DNA of 64,000 nt from Mycolicibacterium sphagni (GTDB lineage: Bacteria; Actinomycetota; Actinomycetes; Mycobacteriales; Mycobacteriaceae), in NCBI RefSeq assembly GCF_013337765.1, contig NZ_VBSB01000003.1, forward strand, positions 521,462 to 585,461, read 5' to 3'. Shown piece by piece: positions 28,426-40,889 of the stretch (its first letter is position 1; each line of letters opens with the position of its first letter). Position numbers and translations under genes: made by a program. Below the pieces are notes generated by a model. It saw only the letters and a program-made list of their open reading frames with translations. It ran no database searches and was not told the origin of the DNA.

Positions 28426-30159
28426 TCACGCGTCGCCTGCGGTCAGCGTGACCAGCACGGAATGGCCGGGTAGGGCGGCACCGACGGGTCCCACAGCGGG
28501 ATCACCCCAGTGCAGCAACACCTCGCCGGAAACCGGTACGTCCACCGTGTGCTCGCCGAGGTTGCAGGCGATCGCAACTCGGCCGCGGCGCATCACGATC
28601 CACCGCTCATCCTCGTCGTAGTCCACCACCAGGTGGGTCAGCCACGGGTCGGCCATATCCGGCTCGGTGTCGCGCAAGGCGATCAGCCCGCGGTAGAACG
28701 CCAGGAGCCGAGCATGCTTCCCGTCGTCGGCCTCGTCCCAGTCCAGCTTGGACCGCAGGAACGTCTGCGGGTCCTGCGGGTCGGGAACATCATCGGCGTC
28801 CCAGCCGTGGTCGGCGAACTCGGCCTTGCGGCCTTCGGCCGTCGCGATCGCCAGCTCGGGTTCGGGATGGGAGCTGAAGAACTGGAACGGGTGTGACGAA
28901 CCCCATTCCTCACCCATGAAAAGCATTGCGGTATAGGGTGATCCAAGGGCCAGTGCGGCTTTGATCGCGAGCTGGCCGTAGTCCAGATTCTGTGACGGCC
29001 GGTCGCCGAGCGCCCGGTTGCCGACCTGATCGTGATCGGTGGTGTACGCCATCAGGCGGGTTGCCGGGATCAGCGACGTGTCGAGCGGCCTGCCGTGCCT
29101 GCGGTGCCGGAACGACGAGTACGTGCCGGCGTGGAAGTAGCCGTTCTGCAAGGTGGTGGCCAGTGTGGCCATCGAGCCGAAATCGGCGTAATAGCCCTGG
29201 CGTTCGCCAGAGACCGCGGTGTGGATGGCGTGATGGATATCGTCGTCCCATTGCGCGGTCAAGCCGTAGCCGCCGCGATCCCGGGGTGTGATCAGCCGGG
29301 GATCGTTGAGGTCGCTCTCGGCGATCAGCGACAGCGGTCGACCCAGAACCGTTGACAGCGAATCGGTTTCGGTAGCCAGTTCCTCGAGGATGTGGATCGC
29401 GGTGTTGTCCACGAGGGCGTGCACGGCGTCCAGTCGCAGGCCGTCGACGTGAAAGTCGCGCATCCAGCGCAGTGCACACTCGATGATGTAGCGGCGCACC
29501 TCGTCGGCGTCCGGCCCGGCCAGGTTGACACCCTCGCCCCACGGGTTGCTCACCGCGGACAGATACGGCCCGAATTTGGGCAGGTAGTTGCCCGACGGGC
29601 CGAAATGGTTGAACACTGCGTCGATCAGCACCCCGAGGCCACGGGCATGGCATGCCTCGACCAGGCGCACCAAACCGTCAGGGCCGCCATAGGGTTCGTG
29701 CACCGCGTACCACAGCACCCCGTCGTAACCCCAGCCGTGGGTGCCGTTGAAGGCGTTCACGGGCATCAGCTCGACGAAGTCGACGCCCAGGTCCACCAGG
29801 TAGTCCAGTTTCGCGATCGCGGCATCGAAGGTGCCGTCGGTGGTGAATGTGCCGGTGTGCAGTTCGTAGATCACCGCGCCCTCGATCGACCGGCCCGCCC
29901 AGTGCGGATCCGACCACTGCACCGCCGAGGCATCCCAGAGTTGAGACCGCTCGTGCACACCGTCGGGCTGACGCGCGGAACGCGGATCGGGCAGAACGGT
30001 CGGATCGTCGTCCAGGACAAAGCCATATCGGGCGTCCGGCGCGCACTCGACGTCGGCGCGCCACCAGCCGTCGTCGCCGGCCGTCATATCGTGGAGCTGC
30101 CCGTCGACGTCGAGGCGCACGAGTTTGGGCACCGGCGCCCACACCGCGAATTCAGGCAT
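28426..30159 (-). CDS. treZ: Malto-oligosyltrehalose trehalohydrolase
   Basis: Releases trehalose from maltooligosyl-trehalose made by TreY. The 577-residue GH13 enzyme has an N-terminal Ig-like domain (FAVWAPVPKLVRLDVDG), then the barrel with catalytic Asp in VDGLRLDAVHA, Glu in LIAESDLND and the transition-state Asp in TTDHDQVGNR. The ATG at 30159 gives the MPEFAVWAP start expected of the family; a longer frame to 30234 was rejected because it lies within treY. It overlaps the treY end by 8 bases, indicating coupling. Confidence 0.95.
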   Translation of the reverse strand: MPEFAVWAPVPKLVRLDVDGQLHDMTAGDDGWWRADVECAPDARYGFVLDDDPTVLPDPRSARQPDGVHERSQLWDASAVQWSDPHWAGRSIEGAVIYELHTGTFTTDGTFDAAIAKLDYLVDLGVDFVELMPVNAFNGTHGWGYDGVLWYAVHEPYGGPDGLVRLVEACHARGLGVLIDAVFNHFGPSGNYLPKFGPYLSAVSNPWGEGVNLAGPDADEVRRYIIECALRWMRDFHVDGLRLDAVHALVDNTAIHILEELATETDSLSTVLGRPLSLIAESDLNDPRLITPRDRGGYGLTAQWDDDIHHAIHTAVSGERQGYYADFGSMATLATTLQNGYFHAGTYSSFRHRRHGRPLDTSLIPATRLMAYTTDHDQVGNRALGDRPSQNLDYGQLAIKAALALGSPYTAMLFMGEEWGSSHPFQFFSSHPEPELAIATAEGRKAEFADHGWDADDVPDPQDPQTFLRSKLDWDEADDGKHARLLAFYRGLIALRDTEPDMADPWLTHLVVDYDEDERWIVMRRGRVAIACNLGEHTVDVPVSGEVLLHWGDPAVGPVGAALPGHSVLVTLTAGDA

Positions 30160-32449
30160 CTGACCTCTCCAGCAGCGCAACGGGTAATTCACCGAACAAC
30201 ACACCAGCGGGCGTCTGCCCGCTGAAGCGCGCACCAGTCAGCCGGTCGATCCAGACCCCTTCCGGCAGCGGCAGAATCGTGTCGCCCCAGCCGTCGTGAT
30301 GCAGCCGAACGGTCCAGCGGGTCACCGCAACCAGCACGTCGGAACCCCGGCCGAAGGCCACGACGTGCTGTGCGGCGTTGCCGGTGGCGAGCACCGGCCG
30401 GTAGTGACCGGACAGGAAGGTGTCGGGGCGGTCCCGACGGGCCTGCAGTGCGGCCCGTACGACCCGAATCTTGGTATGCGACACGCGTTCCAGCTCACCA
30501 CCACGCGCCGAGTAGTCGACCGGTCTGCGGTTGTCGGGGTCGACGAGGCTGTCCTCCCACAACTCGGTGCCCTGGTAGACGTCGGGGATGCCGGGGACGG
30601 TGAGGGCCAGCAGCTTCTGGCCCAGCGCGTCGCCGTGTGCGTGGGGTTCGAGCTGGACCACCAGCCCGGTGAGCTCGGTGGCGACCGGACCGTCGAGGAT
30701 CGCGTCCAGCCACGCATGCACGGCATCCTCGAACTCCGTGTCCGGGTCGTTCCACGAGGTGCGCCACGCGGCTTCGCGGATCGCCTTCTCGGTGTAGGCA
30801 TGCAACCGGGCGCGCAACTGCTCGGTAACCTGTCCGTCGGCCGGCCACACTCCGAAGATGTTCTGCAACAAGAACAGTGCGGTAGCCGGGTCGGGTGCCG
30901 GCGTGGTGGTCTGCCAGCTGGCCGCGAATTCCGCCCACAAAGACGGCACCTGCGACAGCACGCCGATGCGTGCGCGCACATCTTCGCCGCGCTTGGTGTC
31001 ATGGGTGGTCAGTGTCGTCATCGACTGTGGCCACAGCCGACCGCGAACGGCGCAGCTGCGGTGGAATTCCGCGGCGCCCACGCCGAACCGCTCCGGCTCG
31101 CCACCGACCTCGTTGAGGGACACCAGACGGGGGTCGCGGTAGAAGTAGCAGTCCTCCACCGACTTTGCCGTCATCGCCCCGCAGAGCTGTTGCAGCCGGG
31201 CAGCCGGTTCGGCGGTTACCAGCGCCGCTGACACCAGCTCGAGCGGGGCGGCCAGCGCCGGCTGCTCGGCGACGGTCTCCGCAAACGCGGTGGACAGCAC
31301 AGCCGACAGATTCTGGTAGTCGGACCGGTACACCGCGACATTGGTCAGCAGCGCGGCCACCGCGTCGGGCAGTTGCGGGTGGTCGGCTCCGACCGCGGCC
31401 ACGACCGAGCGGCGCAATCGGGCCAGCTCGCTGGCCAGCGTGGTGGTGATCGTGCTGATCTTCAACTGGCGCACCAGTTCCGGCGCTCCGTCGTAGTCGA
31501 ATCCGTTCGCCTCGACCAGTTCGGTCAACGCTTCGGCGCCGGTCGGGTCGACGAAGATGCCACCCACCTCGCGCAGGACGTCATAGCCGGTGGTGCCGTC
31601 GATCGGCAGGCTCGGGTCCAATGGCTCGCCGGCGCCGAGGATCTTCTCGATCACGATCCAGGCCCGCGGGCCGACCAGATCGCGCAGCAGGTGAAGATAT
31701 CCGGTCGGGTCGGTCAGGCCGTCGGGGTGATCGATGCGCACACCGTCCACCAACCCGTCGCGGAACCAGCGGGCCACTTCGGCATGCGATGTCTCGAACA
31801 CCGCCGGGTCTTCCTGGCGCAGACCGGCCAGCGAGGTGATGGAGAAAAATCTGCGGTACCCGCATACCCCGTTGCGCCAGCCGATCAGTTTGTAGTGCTG
31901 GCGATCGTGCACCTGTGCCCCGGTGCCGTCACCGGTGCCGGACGCGATCGGGAAGGCGAGATCGCCGAGCCGCAATGTGTCGCCATCTACCGTCAGGTCC
32001 GCGGTATCGGCGTCAGAGCCCAAGACCGGCAACAGGATTCGGCCATCGGGATCCACCGACCAGTCGATGTCGAAAAATTGCGCATAGGCCGACTCGCGGC
32101 CGTTGCGCAGCACATCCCACCACCACGGGTTGCGCTCGGGCTGGTCCACCCCGACGTGGTTGGGCACGATGTCGACGATCAGCCCCAGGCCGCGTGCCTT
32201 GGCCGCCTCAGCCAGCCGGGCCAGTCCGTCGGGTCCGCCCAGCTCCTCGGACACCGTGGTGGGGTCGGTGACGTCGTAGCCGTGGGTGGAGCCCGGCGCG
32301 GCGGTCAGGATGGGGGACAGGTATAGGTGACTGACGCCGAGACCGTCGAGATAGTCGAGGAGTTTCTCGGCGTCGGCGAAGGTGAACGCGTCACCGGCCG
32401 ACGGGCCGCGTAGCTGAAGGCGATAGGTGGACAGCACCGGGTAAGCCAT
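30152..32449 (-). CDS. treY: Malto-oligosyltrehalose synthase
   Basis: Isomerises the terminal alpha-1,4 bond of maltodextrins to the alpha,alpha-1,1 bond of trehalose. The 765-residue GH13 enzyme shows the N-terminal STYRLQL, SHLYLSPIL and GSTHGYDV signatures, IVDIVPNHVG, GVRIDHPDGL (nucleophile Asp), the acid Glu in WIVIEKILG and TTHDTKRGED. It lies 15 bases after treX and overlaps treZ. Length is normal for the family. Confidence 0.96.
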   Translation of the reverse strand: MAYPVLSTYRLQLRGPSAGDAFTFADAEKLLDYLDGLGVSHLYLSPILTAAPGSTHGYDVTDPTTVSEELGGPDGLARLAEAAKARGLGLIVDIVPNHVGVDQPERNPWWWDVLRNGRESAYAQFFDIDWSVDPDGRILLPVLGSDADTADLTVDGDTLRLGDLAFPIASGTGDGTGAQVHDRQHYKLIGWRNGVCGYRRFFSITSLAGLRQEDPAVFETSHAEVARWFRDGLVDGVRIDHPDGLTDPTGYLHLLRDLVGPRAWIVIEKILGAGEPLDPSLPIDGTTGYDVLREVGGIFVDPTGAEALTELVEANGFDYDGAPELVRQLKISTITTTLASELARLRRSVVAAVGADHPQLPDAVAALLTNVAVYRSDYQNLSAVLSTAFAETVAEQPALAAPLELVSAALVTAEPAARLQQLCGAMTAKSVEDCYFYRDPRLVSLNEVGGEPERFGVGAAEFHRSCAVRGRLWPQSMTTLTTHDTKRGEDVRARIGVLSQVPSLWAEFAASWQTTTPAPDPATALFLLQNIFGVWPADGQVTEQLRARLHAYTEKAIREAAWRTSWNDPDTEFEDAVHAWLDAILDGPVATELTGLVVQLEPHAHGDALGQKLLALTVPGIPDVYQGTELWEDSLVDPDNRRPVDYSARGGELERVSHTKIRVVRAALQARRDRPDTFLSGHYRPVLATGNAAQHVVAFGRGSDVLVAVTRWTVRLHHDGWGDTILPLPEGVWIDRLTGARFSGQTPAGVLFGELPVALLERSDA

Positions 32450-32464
32450 AGCTGCCTGTTCCCG

Positions 32465-34609
<2,145 letters not shown>

Positions 34610-34650
34610 CTCTCGACCTTATCGACGTGGCGCACGGGATGCGCAGGATG

Positions 34651-36795
34651 TCACCACCACGCGGTTGCCGCGCCCATCTGTCTGCCCAGTTCCGGGATGA
34701 GTGTGCGCATGTAGGTCGCGGAGATGTGATGAGAATCGTGGTAAATCAGCACATTTCCCTCGACCGCGCGGCACTTGTCGGCACGGCACACGGCGTCACT
34801 GAGGTCCAGCACCCGCATCAGGGGGAAGATCGGCAGGAAATCCAGCGTCTGGTTGCGGTCGGAGAGCACCTCGGAACGGTCGATGCCGCACGACACCGCG
34901 TCGCCGCCCTTGGCCAGACAATCGGTCGGGAAGAAGGGTGCGCCGTTGCGCACCAGCCACGGGGTGTCACGCATCGCCAGGATCGGAATCTTGTTGTCCG
35001 ACAAGGTTTGCCAGATCCCGATATACGTCGACGGCATGACATCGCCCGGTTTGATGTTCCACGGCCGGGTCGACGTGGTGAACACGAAGCTGGGGTGCTC
35101 GCCGATCAGTTTGGCCATCACCTTTTGGTTCCACTCGTGGCAGTTCGGGTAGGGCCGGTTGTCGCCCATCACGAGTGGCGTTTCCTCGGTGGTCAGCGGG
35201 CAACCCATCTTCAGATAGGTGACGACCTTGAAGTGGTGCATCTTGCCAAGGGCGTCCAGGGCGGTGATCCAGTGCTCGGCATGCGACCCGCCCGCCAGCG
35301 CGATCGTCCTGGTCGCCTGCTTGTCGCCGTAGGTGCAGTTGATGACGTCAGTGTTGTCGAAATCACTGATACAGCCGTCGTTGGTCGACTCGGGCAGATC
35401 GCTTTGCGCCTCCAGCACGGTGGGCCGCATCGGCAGCTTCGGCACCCGGGCATGTTGCGTCAGTGCCCGGGCCCCGGGATAGCCGTCGGTGGTCAGCGCG
35501 ACGAGTTCCTTGCCGTTGGCGCGCTGCACGGTGACGTGTTCGCGCCAGGTGAAGGACGTCGCCGTCAGCGCCACCCCGAGCAGACCCACCGCGGTTCCCA
35601 GCGCGATCGTCGGTCGGCGCAGGCGGGTACGCCAGGAGATCGCGACCGACGCAGGCGTCGCCGTCGACGCCGATCGGCGTCCGGAGCGCAGCGGCTCCTC
35701 GATGTAGCGCATCGTCAGATAGGCCAGCACGCCCGAGATCGCCAGGATCACCGCGCCGTCGACGAAGCCGGCCCGGCTTTCGTCGGTGTAGGCCAGCCAG
35801 AAGATCAGCAGCGGCCAATGCCAGAGGTACAGCGAGTAGGCCATCGCGCCGAGTGTCACCAGTGGCCGCGCGGACAGCAGCAGGCTGGGCAGCGGCAGCC
35901 GGTCCCGGCCCGACGGGCTGGCCTGGCGATTCGCGGCCGCCAGGATCATCAGCACGGTCGCGCCGACCGGTACCAGCGCCCACGGGCCGGGGAACTCCCG
36001 GACCCCGTCGATGAAGGCGCCGCACGACACGATCACGGCCAGTCCGGCCGCGGCCAGCACGGTGCGCAGCCACATCGGCCATCGCACGCAGGGCACCACC
36101 GCGCCGACGAGCGTGCCGAGCAGTAACTCCCAGGCGCGGGCGAAGCTGTTGTAGTAGGCGGCGGTCTGATCGGACACGTGCAGGGTTGCGGCAAAGCTGA
36201 ATGACGCGACAGCGAGCGTGGCCAGCAAAGTCACAAGTGTCACACGCAGCCGCGCACCGAGTCGGCGGCGCGCCAGATAGGCAAACCCGAAGATAAGCGC
36301 AAGCATCGCGATGTAGAACTGGCCCTGAACGGACATCGACCAGATGTGCTGCAGCGGACTGACCGCCTCACCGGCGCGGAGATAGTCCGACGCGGTCGCC
36401 GACAGCTCCCAGTTCTGGAAATAGCCCAGGCTCGCCAGGCTCTGGTCAGCAAACGTCTCCCAGCGCGTCTGCGGCTGCACCAGGATGGTCAACACCGCAC
36501 CGGCGGCAAGCACGACGACGAGTGCGGGCAGCAGCCGCCGGACCAGTCGGAGGATCTCTGGCCAGGGGGACAGTGCCGAGTCCGGATTCAGGGCGGTGCG
36601 CAACAGCGACCCGCCGAAGAAGAAACCGGACAACACAAGGAAGACATCGACCCCACCCGAGACACGCCCGAACCACACGTGGAACACCGCCACGAGGGCG
36701 ATCGCGACACCGCGAAGCCCGTCGAGGTCGTGGCGATAAAACCCCGATTTGCGCTCCGGCGCTGCCGTCGTATGGCTGGGGCTAAGGGTCAACAT
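34651..36795 (-). CDS. OafA-type membrane acyltransferase with C-terminal SGNH domain
   Basis: A 714-residue protein matching the M. tuberculosis Rv1565c position. Residues ~20-400 form an acyltransferase-3 domain with about 10-11 membrane helices; the conserved DLDGLRGVAIALV and the loop SGGVDVFLVLSGFFFGG are visible. After a TM at ~410 comes a periplasmic SGNH hydrolase-like domain with the nucleophile Ser in LAGGSHAEHW and the distal Asp/His in YHDSHHIS. These enzymes move acetyl or other acyl groups to surface glycans or glycolipids. It heads the tre gene run and is divergent from bioA. The acceptor is unknown. Confidence 0.88.
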   Translation of the reverse strand: MLTLSPSHTTAAPERKSGFYRHDLDGLRGVAIALVAVFHVWFGRVSGGVDVFLVLSGFFFGGSLLRTALNPDSALSPWPEILRLVRRLLPALVVVLAAGAVLTILVQPQTRWETFADQSLASLGYFQNWELSATASDYLRAGEAVSPLQHIWSMSVQGQFYIAMLALIFGFAYLARRRLGARLRVTLVTLLATLAVASFSFAATLHVSDQTAAYYNSFARAWELLLGTLVGAVVPCVRWPMWLRTVLAAAGLAVIVSCGAFIDGVREFPGPWALVPVGATVLMILAAANRQASPSGRDRLPLPSLLLSARPLVTLGAMAYSLYLWHWPLLIFWLAYTDESRAGFVDGAVILAISGVLAYLTMRYIEEPLRSGRRSASTATPASVAISWRTRLRRPTIALGTAVGLLGVALTATSFTWREHVTVQRANGKELVALTTDGYPGARALTQHARVPKLPMRPTVLEAQSDLPESTNDGCISDFDNTDVINCTYGDKQATRTIALAGGSHAEHWITALDALGKMHHFKVVTYLKMGCPLTTEETPLVMGDNRPYPNCHEWNQKVMAKLIGEHPSFVFTTSTRPWNIKPGDVMPSTYIGIWQTLSDNKIPILAMRDTPWLVRNGAPFFPTDCLAKGGDAVSCGIDRSEVLSDRNQTLDFLPIFPLMRVLDLSDAVCRADKCRAVEGNVLIYHDSHHISATYMRTLIPELGRQMGAATAWW

Positions 36796-36810
36796 GATCG
36801 AAAATCAATC

Positions 36811-36825
36811 TACCCAACCTGGGTA
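36811..36825. promoter_or_regulatory. Short inverted repeat in the acyltransferase/bioA gap
   Basis: TACCC-AACCT-GGGTA is a perfect 5-base inverted repeat 16 bases before the acyltransferase start. No BioQ-type TGAAC-N3-GTTCA site is visible in this 127-base gap. The repeat may be an operator for the minus-strand gene, but it is short. Confidence 0.2.
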
Positions 36826-36922
36826 TGTCTCTCATCTCCAGCGAACCACCCCCCAGACACCTGGCGGGCGTAGAGCAAACGCGTGCCTGCGCGGTTGCGT
36901 CGGCCGACTAGGCTCACACAGC

Positions 36923-38215
36923 GTGTCGGCGTTGACCCCTGAGCAGATCAGCGCGATCGACGCCGCGCACATCTGGCATCCGTACAGCACGATCGGCGCC
37001 GAGGCGATGCCCCCGGTGGTCGCCGTCGGCGCCGACGGCGCATGGCTGACGCTGGTCCGCGACGGCGCCGAGATCCGCGTTCTCGACGCGATGGCGTCCT
37101 GGTGGACAGCGGTGCACGGACATGGGCACCCGGTGCTCGACGCGGCGATGACCCGCCAGCTCTCGACGATGAATCACGTCATGTTCGGCGGGCTGACCCA
37201 CGAGCCGGCCGCGCGGCTGGCGCAGCTGCTCGTCGACATCACCCCGCAGGGTCTGGACACCGTCTTCTTCTCCGACTCCGGCTCGGTGGCCGTGGAGGTC
37301 GCGGTCAAGATGGCGCTGCAGTACTGGCGCAGCGCGGGCCGGTTCGGCAAGCGCCGGCTGATGACCTGGCGTGGCGGATATCACGGCGACACGTTCACGC
37401 CGATGAGCGTCTGCGACCCCGACGGCGGCATGCACTCGCTGTGGACGGACGTGCTGTTCCCACAACTCTTCGCCCCGGCGGTGCCGGCCGACTACGACCC
37501 GGCCTACGTCGCGGCGTTCGAGGCGCAGCTGCTCGAGCATGCCGACGAACTGGCCGCGGTGATCGTCGAACCGGTGGTGCAGGGCGCCGGTGGCATGCGC
37601 TTCCACGACCCCCGCTACCTGAGCGATCTGCGTGCGATGTGCGATCGCGCAGGCGTGCTGCTGATCTTCGACGAGATCGCCACCGGATTCGGCCGCACCG
37701 GGGAACTCTTCGCCGCCGACCACGCCGGCGTCAGCCCGGACATCATGTGCGTGGGAAAGGCGCTGACCGGCGGTTACGTCACCCTCGCGGCAACGCTGTG
37801 CACGCTCGAGATCGCCAGCACGATCAGCGGCAGCGAGGCAGGCGCGCTGATGCATGGCCCGACCTTCATGGCCAACGCGCTGGCGTGCGCGGTGTCGGTG
37901 GCCTCGGTGGAACTGCTGCTCGCGCAGGACTGGCGCGGCCGGGTCGCCGAGATCGGCGAAGGGCTGGCCGAGGGGCTGGCGCCGGCCCGCGGCGTGCCCG
38001 GTGTCGCCGACGTGCGGGTGCTCGGCGCGATCGGCGTGATCGAGACCTCCCGGCCCGTCGAGCTGGCGGTCGCGACCCCGGTGGCCCTGGACAACGGCGT
38101 CTGGCTGCGGCCGTTCCGCAACCTGATCTACGCGATGCCGCCGTTCATCTGCACCCCCGACGAGATCGCCCAGGTCACCTCGGCGATGGTCGCCGTCGCC
38201 CGTGCACTAACCTGA
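36923..38215 (+). CDS. bioA: Adenosylmethionine-8-amino-7-oxononanoate aminotransferase
   Basis: Makes 7,8-diaminopelargonic acid, the antepenultimate biotin step, using SAM as amino donor. The 430-residue class III PLP aminotransferase shows HIWHPYS near the N-terminus, DAMASWWTAVHG, the PLP-Asp in IFDEIATGFGRTG and the PLP lysine in VGKALTGGY. The GTG at 36923 fits the family's N-terminus; the frame is open further upstream without a better start. Its stop codon lies inside the BioQ box that precedes bioF. Confidence 0.95.
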   Translation: MSALTPEQISAIDAAHIWHPYSTIGAEAMPPVVAVGADGAWLTLVRDGAEIRVLDAMASWWTAVHGHGHPVLDAAMTRQLSTMNHVMFGGLTHEPAARLAQLLVDITPQGLDTVFFSDSGSVAVEVAVKMALQYWRSAGRFGKRRLMTWRGGYHGDTFTPMSVCDPDGGMHSLWTDVLFPQLFAPAVPADYDPAYVAAFEAQLLEHADELAAVIVEPVVQGAGGMRFHDPRYLSDLRAMCDRAGVLLIFDEIATGFGRTGELFAADHAGVSPDIMCVGKALTGGYVTLAATLCTLEIASTISGSEAGALMHGPTFMANALACAVSVASVELLLAQDWRGRVAEIGEGLAEGLAPARGVPGVADVRVLGAIGVIETSRPVELAVATPVALDNGVWLRPFRNLIYAMPPFICTPDEIAQVTSAMVAVARALT

Positions 38216-38225
38216 ACGGTGTTCA
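38213..38225. promoter_or_regulatory. BioQ operator upstream of bioFD
   Basis: TGAAC-GGT-GTTCA is a perfect palindrome that begins at the bioA stop codon and lies 37 bases before bioF. With its flanks (CTAACCTGAAC..TGTTCAAG) it matches the site upstream of bioB at 18 of 21 bases. The pattern is that reported for the mycobacterial BioQ regulator. It implies a bioFD promoter separate from bioA. Confidence 0.8.
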
Positions 38226-38262
38226 AGACCAGCCGAAAATAAGGCGTGAGCGAGGAGACACG

Positions 38263-39411
38263 ATGACCCGCGTAGGCCTATCACCGCTGGCCTGGCTCGA
38301 CACCGTCGAGCAGCAGCGCCGGCAGGCCGGCCTGCGCCGATCGCTGCGCACGCGGCCAGCGGTGGCCACCGAACTCGACCTGGCCTCCAACGACTACCTG
38401 GGCTTGTCGCAGCATCCGGCGGTCATCGACGGCGGAGTGGCCGCGCTGCGCACCTGGGGGGCCGGGTCCACCGGCTCCCGGCTGGTCACCGGCAACACCG
38501 AGCTGCACGAGGAGTTCGAGACCGCCCTGGCCGAATTCGTCGGTGCCGAAGCAGGTTTGGTGTTCTCCTCGGGCTACACCGCCAATATCGGTGCCGTCGT
38601 CGGGCTGTCCGGGCCCGGCTCACTGGTGGTGTCCGACGCGCTCTCGCACGCCTCGCTGGTCGACGCCTGCCGGCTGTCCCGAGCCCGGGTGGTCGTCGCG
38701 CCGCACTGCGACGTCGACGCGGTGGAGGCCGCGCTGGCCGCCCGCGACGAGGAACGTGCACTGGTCATCACCGAGTCGGTGTTCAGCACCGACGGCGCGC
38801 TGGCGCCGCTGCGCCAGTTGCACGAGGTGTGCCGCAGGCACCGGGCTGTGCTGCTGGTCGACGAGGCGCACGGCCTCGGTGTACGCGGCGCCGGCGGGCG
38901 CGGCCTGATCCATGAGGCCGGTCTGGCCGGTGCGCCCGACGTGATCATGACGACCACCATGTCGAAGTCGCTGGGCAGTCAGGGCGGCATGGTGCTGGGC
39001 CCGGCCGCGGTGCGCGACCACCTGATCGACGCCGCGCGCACGATGATCTTCGACACCGGACTGGCGCCGGCGCCCATCGGCGCGGCCCTTGCCGCATTGA
39101 CCGTGTTGACCGCCGAACCGGGGCGGGCCGGTGCCGTCATCGAGCGGGCCCGCCAGCTCGCCGAGATGTGCGACGTCCCCGACACACCGGAATCGGCGGT
39201 GGTTTCGGTCATCCTCGGCGATCCGGAGATCGCCGTGGCCGCGGCCGCTGCCTGCCTGGACGCCGGGGTGCGGGTGGGCTGCTTCCGGCCGCCGACGGTG
39301 CCTGCCGGCACCTCACGAGTCCGACTGACCGCACGAGCATCGCTGACCGACGACGAGATGGACACCGCCCGCGCCGTGCTGTCCGCGGTTCTGGGTACCC
39401 ACACGCCATGA
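38263..39411 (+). CDS. bioF: 8-amino-7-oxononanoate synthase
   Basis: Condenses pimeloyl-ACP/CoA with alanine to KAPA, the first ring-forming biotin step. The 382-residue alpha-oxoamine synthase carries [24 protein letters not shown], the PLP Asp/His in [12 protein letters not shown] and the PLP lysine in [11 protein letters not shown]. The ATG at 38263 has a GAGGAGA ribosome site. It is controlled by the BioQ box directly upstream, and its stop overlaps bioD (ATGA). Confidence 0.95.
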   Translation: MTRVGLSPLAWLDTVEQQRRQAGLRRSLRTRPAVATELDLASNDYLGLSQHPAVIDGGVAALRTWGAGSTGSRLVTGNTELHEEFETALAEFVGAEAGLVFSSGYTANIGAVVGLSGPGSLVVSDALSHASLVDACRLSRARVVVAPHCDVDAVEAALAARDEERALVITESVFSTDGALAPLRQLHEVCRRHRAVLLVDEAHGLGVRGAGGRGLIHEAGLAGAPDVIMTTTMSKSLGSQGGMVLGPAAVRDHLIDAARTMIFDTGLAPAPIGAALAALTVLTAEPGRAGAVIERARQLAEMCDVPDTPESAVVSVILGDPEIAVAAAAACLDAGVRVGCFRPPTVPAGTSRVRLTARASLTDDEMDTARAVLSAVLGTHTP

Positions 39412-40085
39412 GCGTCCTGGTCATCACCGGCACCGGAACCGGCGTAGGCAAGACCGTCGCGACGGCGGCGCTGGCCTGCCACGCCCGGGTGGCCGAGCGT
39501 GATGTCGCGGTGTGTAAACCCGTACAGACCGGTACTGCCGGCGGTGATGACGACCTGGCCGAGGTCGCCCGGCTCTCCGGGGTCACCGAACTTGTCGGCG
39601 TCGCCCGCTATCCCGAACCGCTGGCACCGGCCGCCGCCGCCGAACAGGCCGGATTGCCGCTACCCAGCGCCGACGAGCTGCTCGCCTCAATTCGCGGCGT
39701 TGACCGCCCTGGCCGGCTGACCCTGGTCGAGGGGGCGGGTGGCCTGCTGGTCGAACTGGCCGCCGGTGGGGTGACTCTGCGCGATCTGGCGGCGGAGCTT
39801 GCCGCGCCGGTGCTGGTCGTCGTCGAACCCGGACTGGGGACCCTCAACCACACGTCGCTGACCCTGGAAGGGCTTGGTGCCAAAGGTCTTTCGTGTGCCG
39901 GACTGGTGATCGGTTCATGGCCGGCGCAGCCCGGCGCTGCGGAGAAGTCCAACCGTGACGCGCTGGCCCGGCTGGCACCGGTCCGCGCCGCGCTGCCCGC
40001 GGGGGTAGCCGCGGTGTCGCCCAAGGACTTTGCGCTGTTCAGTGCCCGCGCGTTCGATCCGGACTGGGTGGCCGGCCTGATCTGA
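39408..40085 (+). CDS. bioD: Dethiobiotin synthetase
   Basis: ATP-dependent carboxylation of diaminopelargonate to dethiobiotin. The 225-residue P-loop protein has [16 protein letters not shown], the substrate loop KPVQTG and [12 protein letters not shown]. It is translationally coupled to bioF. One base separates it from the 2H phosphoesterase-like gene. Confidence 0.95.
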   Translation: MSVLVITGTGTGVGKTVATAALACHARVAERDVAVCKPVQTGTAGGDDDLAEVARLSGVTELVGVARYPEPLAPAAAAEQAGLPLPSADELLASIRGVDRPGRLTLVEGAGGLLVELAAGGVTLRDLAAELAAPVLVVVEPGLGTLNHTSLTLEGLGAKGLSCAGLVIGSWPAQPGAAEKSNRDALARLAPVRAALPAGVAAVSPKDFALFSARAFDPDWVAGLI

Positions 40086-40086
40086 C

Positions 40087-40560
40087 ATGGCGCACTCGAT
40101 CGAACTTCTTCTCGACGAGCGCGCCGACGCCGCGGTCCGGCGGATCGCCTCGCATCGCAACCGCCCGCACATCACGCTGATCGCCGCCGAACGCATCGAC
40201 CCTGAGGTCGACCAAGTGTTGACCGAGCTGGCCGACCGCTTTCCCGTTCCCGCCGTCATCGGCGCACCGCTGGTCTTCGGCACCGGGCGGCTGACACTGG
40301 CCCGCCTGGTGGTCCCGTCGGCCGCGCTACTCGATGTGCACGAGAAGGTCTACGACCTCTGTATGCCGTTCGTGCCGAATGTGTTCGCCCACTGCGCGCC
40401 CGGTGAGTGGACTCCGCACGTCACGCTCGGCAGACGGTTCACCCCGGCCCAAGTCGGCGAGGCGCTGGCCGTCGACGGGATCGCGGCCGATATCCGGGCC
40501 GGCGTCGTGGGCCTGCGGCGCTGGGACGGCGACGCGAAGGTCGAGCGGGTGCTGATCTAG
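40087..40560 (+). CDS. 2'-5' RNA ligase-like (2H phosphoesterase) protein
   Basis: A 157-residue protein with the two histidine motifs of the 2H superfamily, RPHITLI near residue 28 and TPHVTLG near residue 111, both H-x-T. It corresponds in place to M. tuberculosis Rv1571. These enzymes open or close 2',3'-cyclic phosphates or act on nucleotide conjugates; the substrate here is unknown. It is probably co-transcribed with bioFD, with no evident biotin role. Its stop overlaps that of the convergent YjbR gene by 4 bases. Confidence 0.8.
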   Translation: MAHSIELLLDERADAAVRRIASHRNRPHITLIAAERIDPEVDQVLTELADRFPVPAVIGAPLVFGTGRLTLARLVVPSAALLDVHEKVYDLCMPFVPNVFAHCAPGEWTPHVTLGRRFTPAQVGEALAVDGIAADIRAGVVGLRRWDGDAKVERVLI

Positions 40561-40889
40561 TACTGCGCCGCAATGCTTTTCGGCACGCACATCTTCCAGC
40601 CGTCGATCACCAATTCGCGAACTTCGCCGAGGTCGACCGCGTCCAGGCGAACGTGAATCCAGTTGTAGCGCATGTCCGCCTGCGGCGGGAGGGTGAACTT
40701 GTCGGGCTCGGCGGCCACGATCGCTTCGCGTTCCTCCTTCGGGAAACCGACACCCATCACCGTCTCGTCTCGAGAGAATTTCAGAAAGACCAGCCTGCCG
40801 ACGCGGAATGTGATCCGGTCGCGAACGATCGTCTCGTAGGCCCGCGGCAGCCCAAGCGCGATCGGCCGCACCTGATCGACGGTGATCAC
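40557..40889 (-). CDS. MmcQ/YjbR-family small protein
   Basis: A 110-residue protein of the MmcQ/YjbR (CyaY-like fold) family, recognisable from ALGLPRAYETIVRDRITFRVG, the FLKFSRDE strand and the C-terminal NWIHVRLDAVD segment. Molecular function is not established for the family; DNA-binding has been proposed. The GTG start at 40889 overlaps the bioQ stop (GTGA), so it is made from the bioQ transcript. Confidence 0.75.
   Translation of the reverse strand: MITVDQVRPIALGLPRAYETIVRDRITFRVGRLVFLKFSRDETVMGVGFPKEEREAIVAAEPDKFTLPPQADMRYNWIHVRLDAVDLGEVRELVIDGWKMCVPKSIAAQY

Noticed and set aside
37042..38262. Open frame across bioA in the bioF frame
   Set aside because: The translation across bioA is an out-of-frame shadow; bioF begins cleanly at 38263 with a ribosome site and BioQ box.
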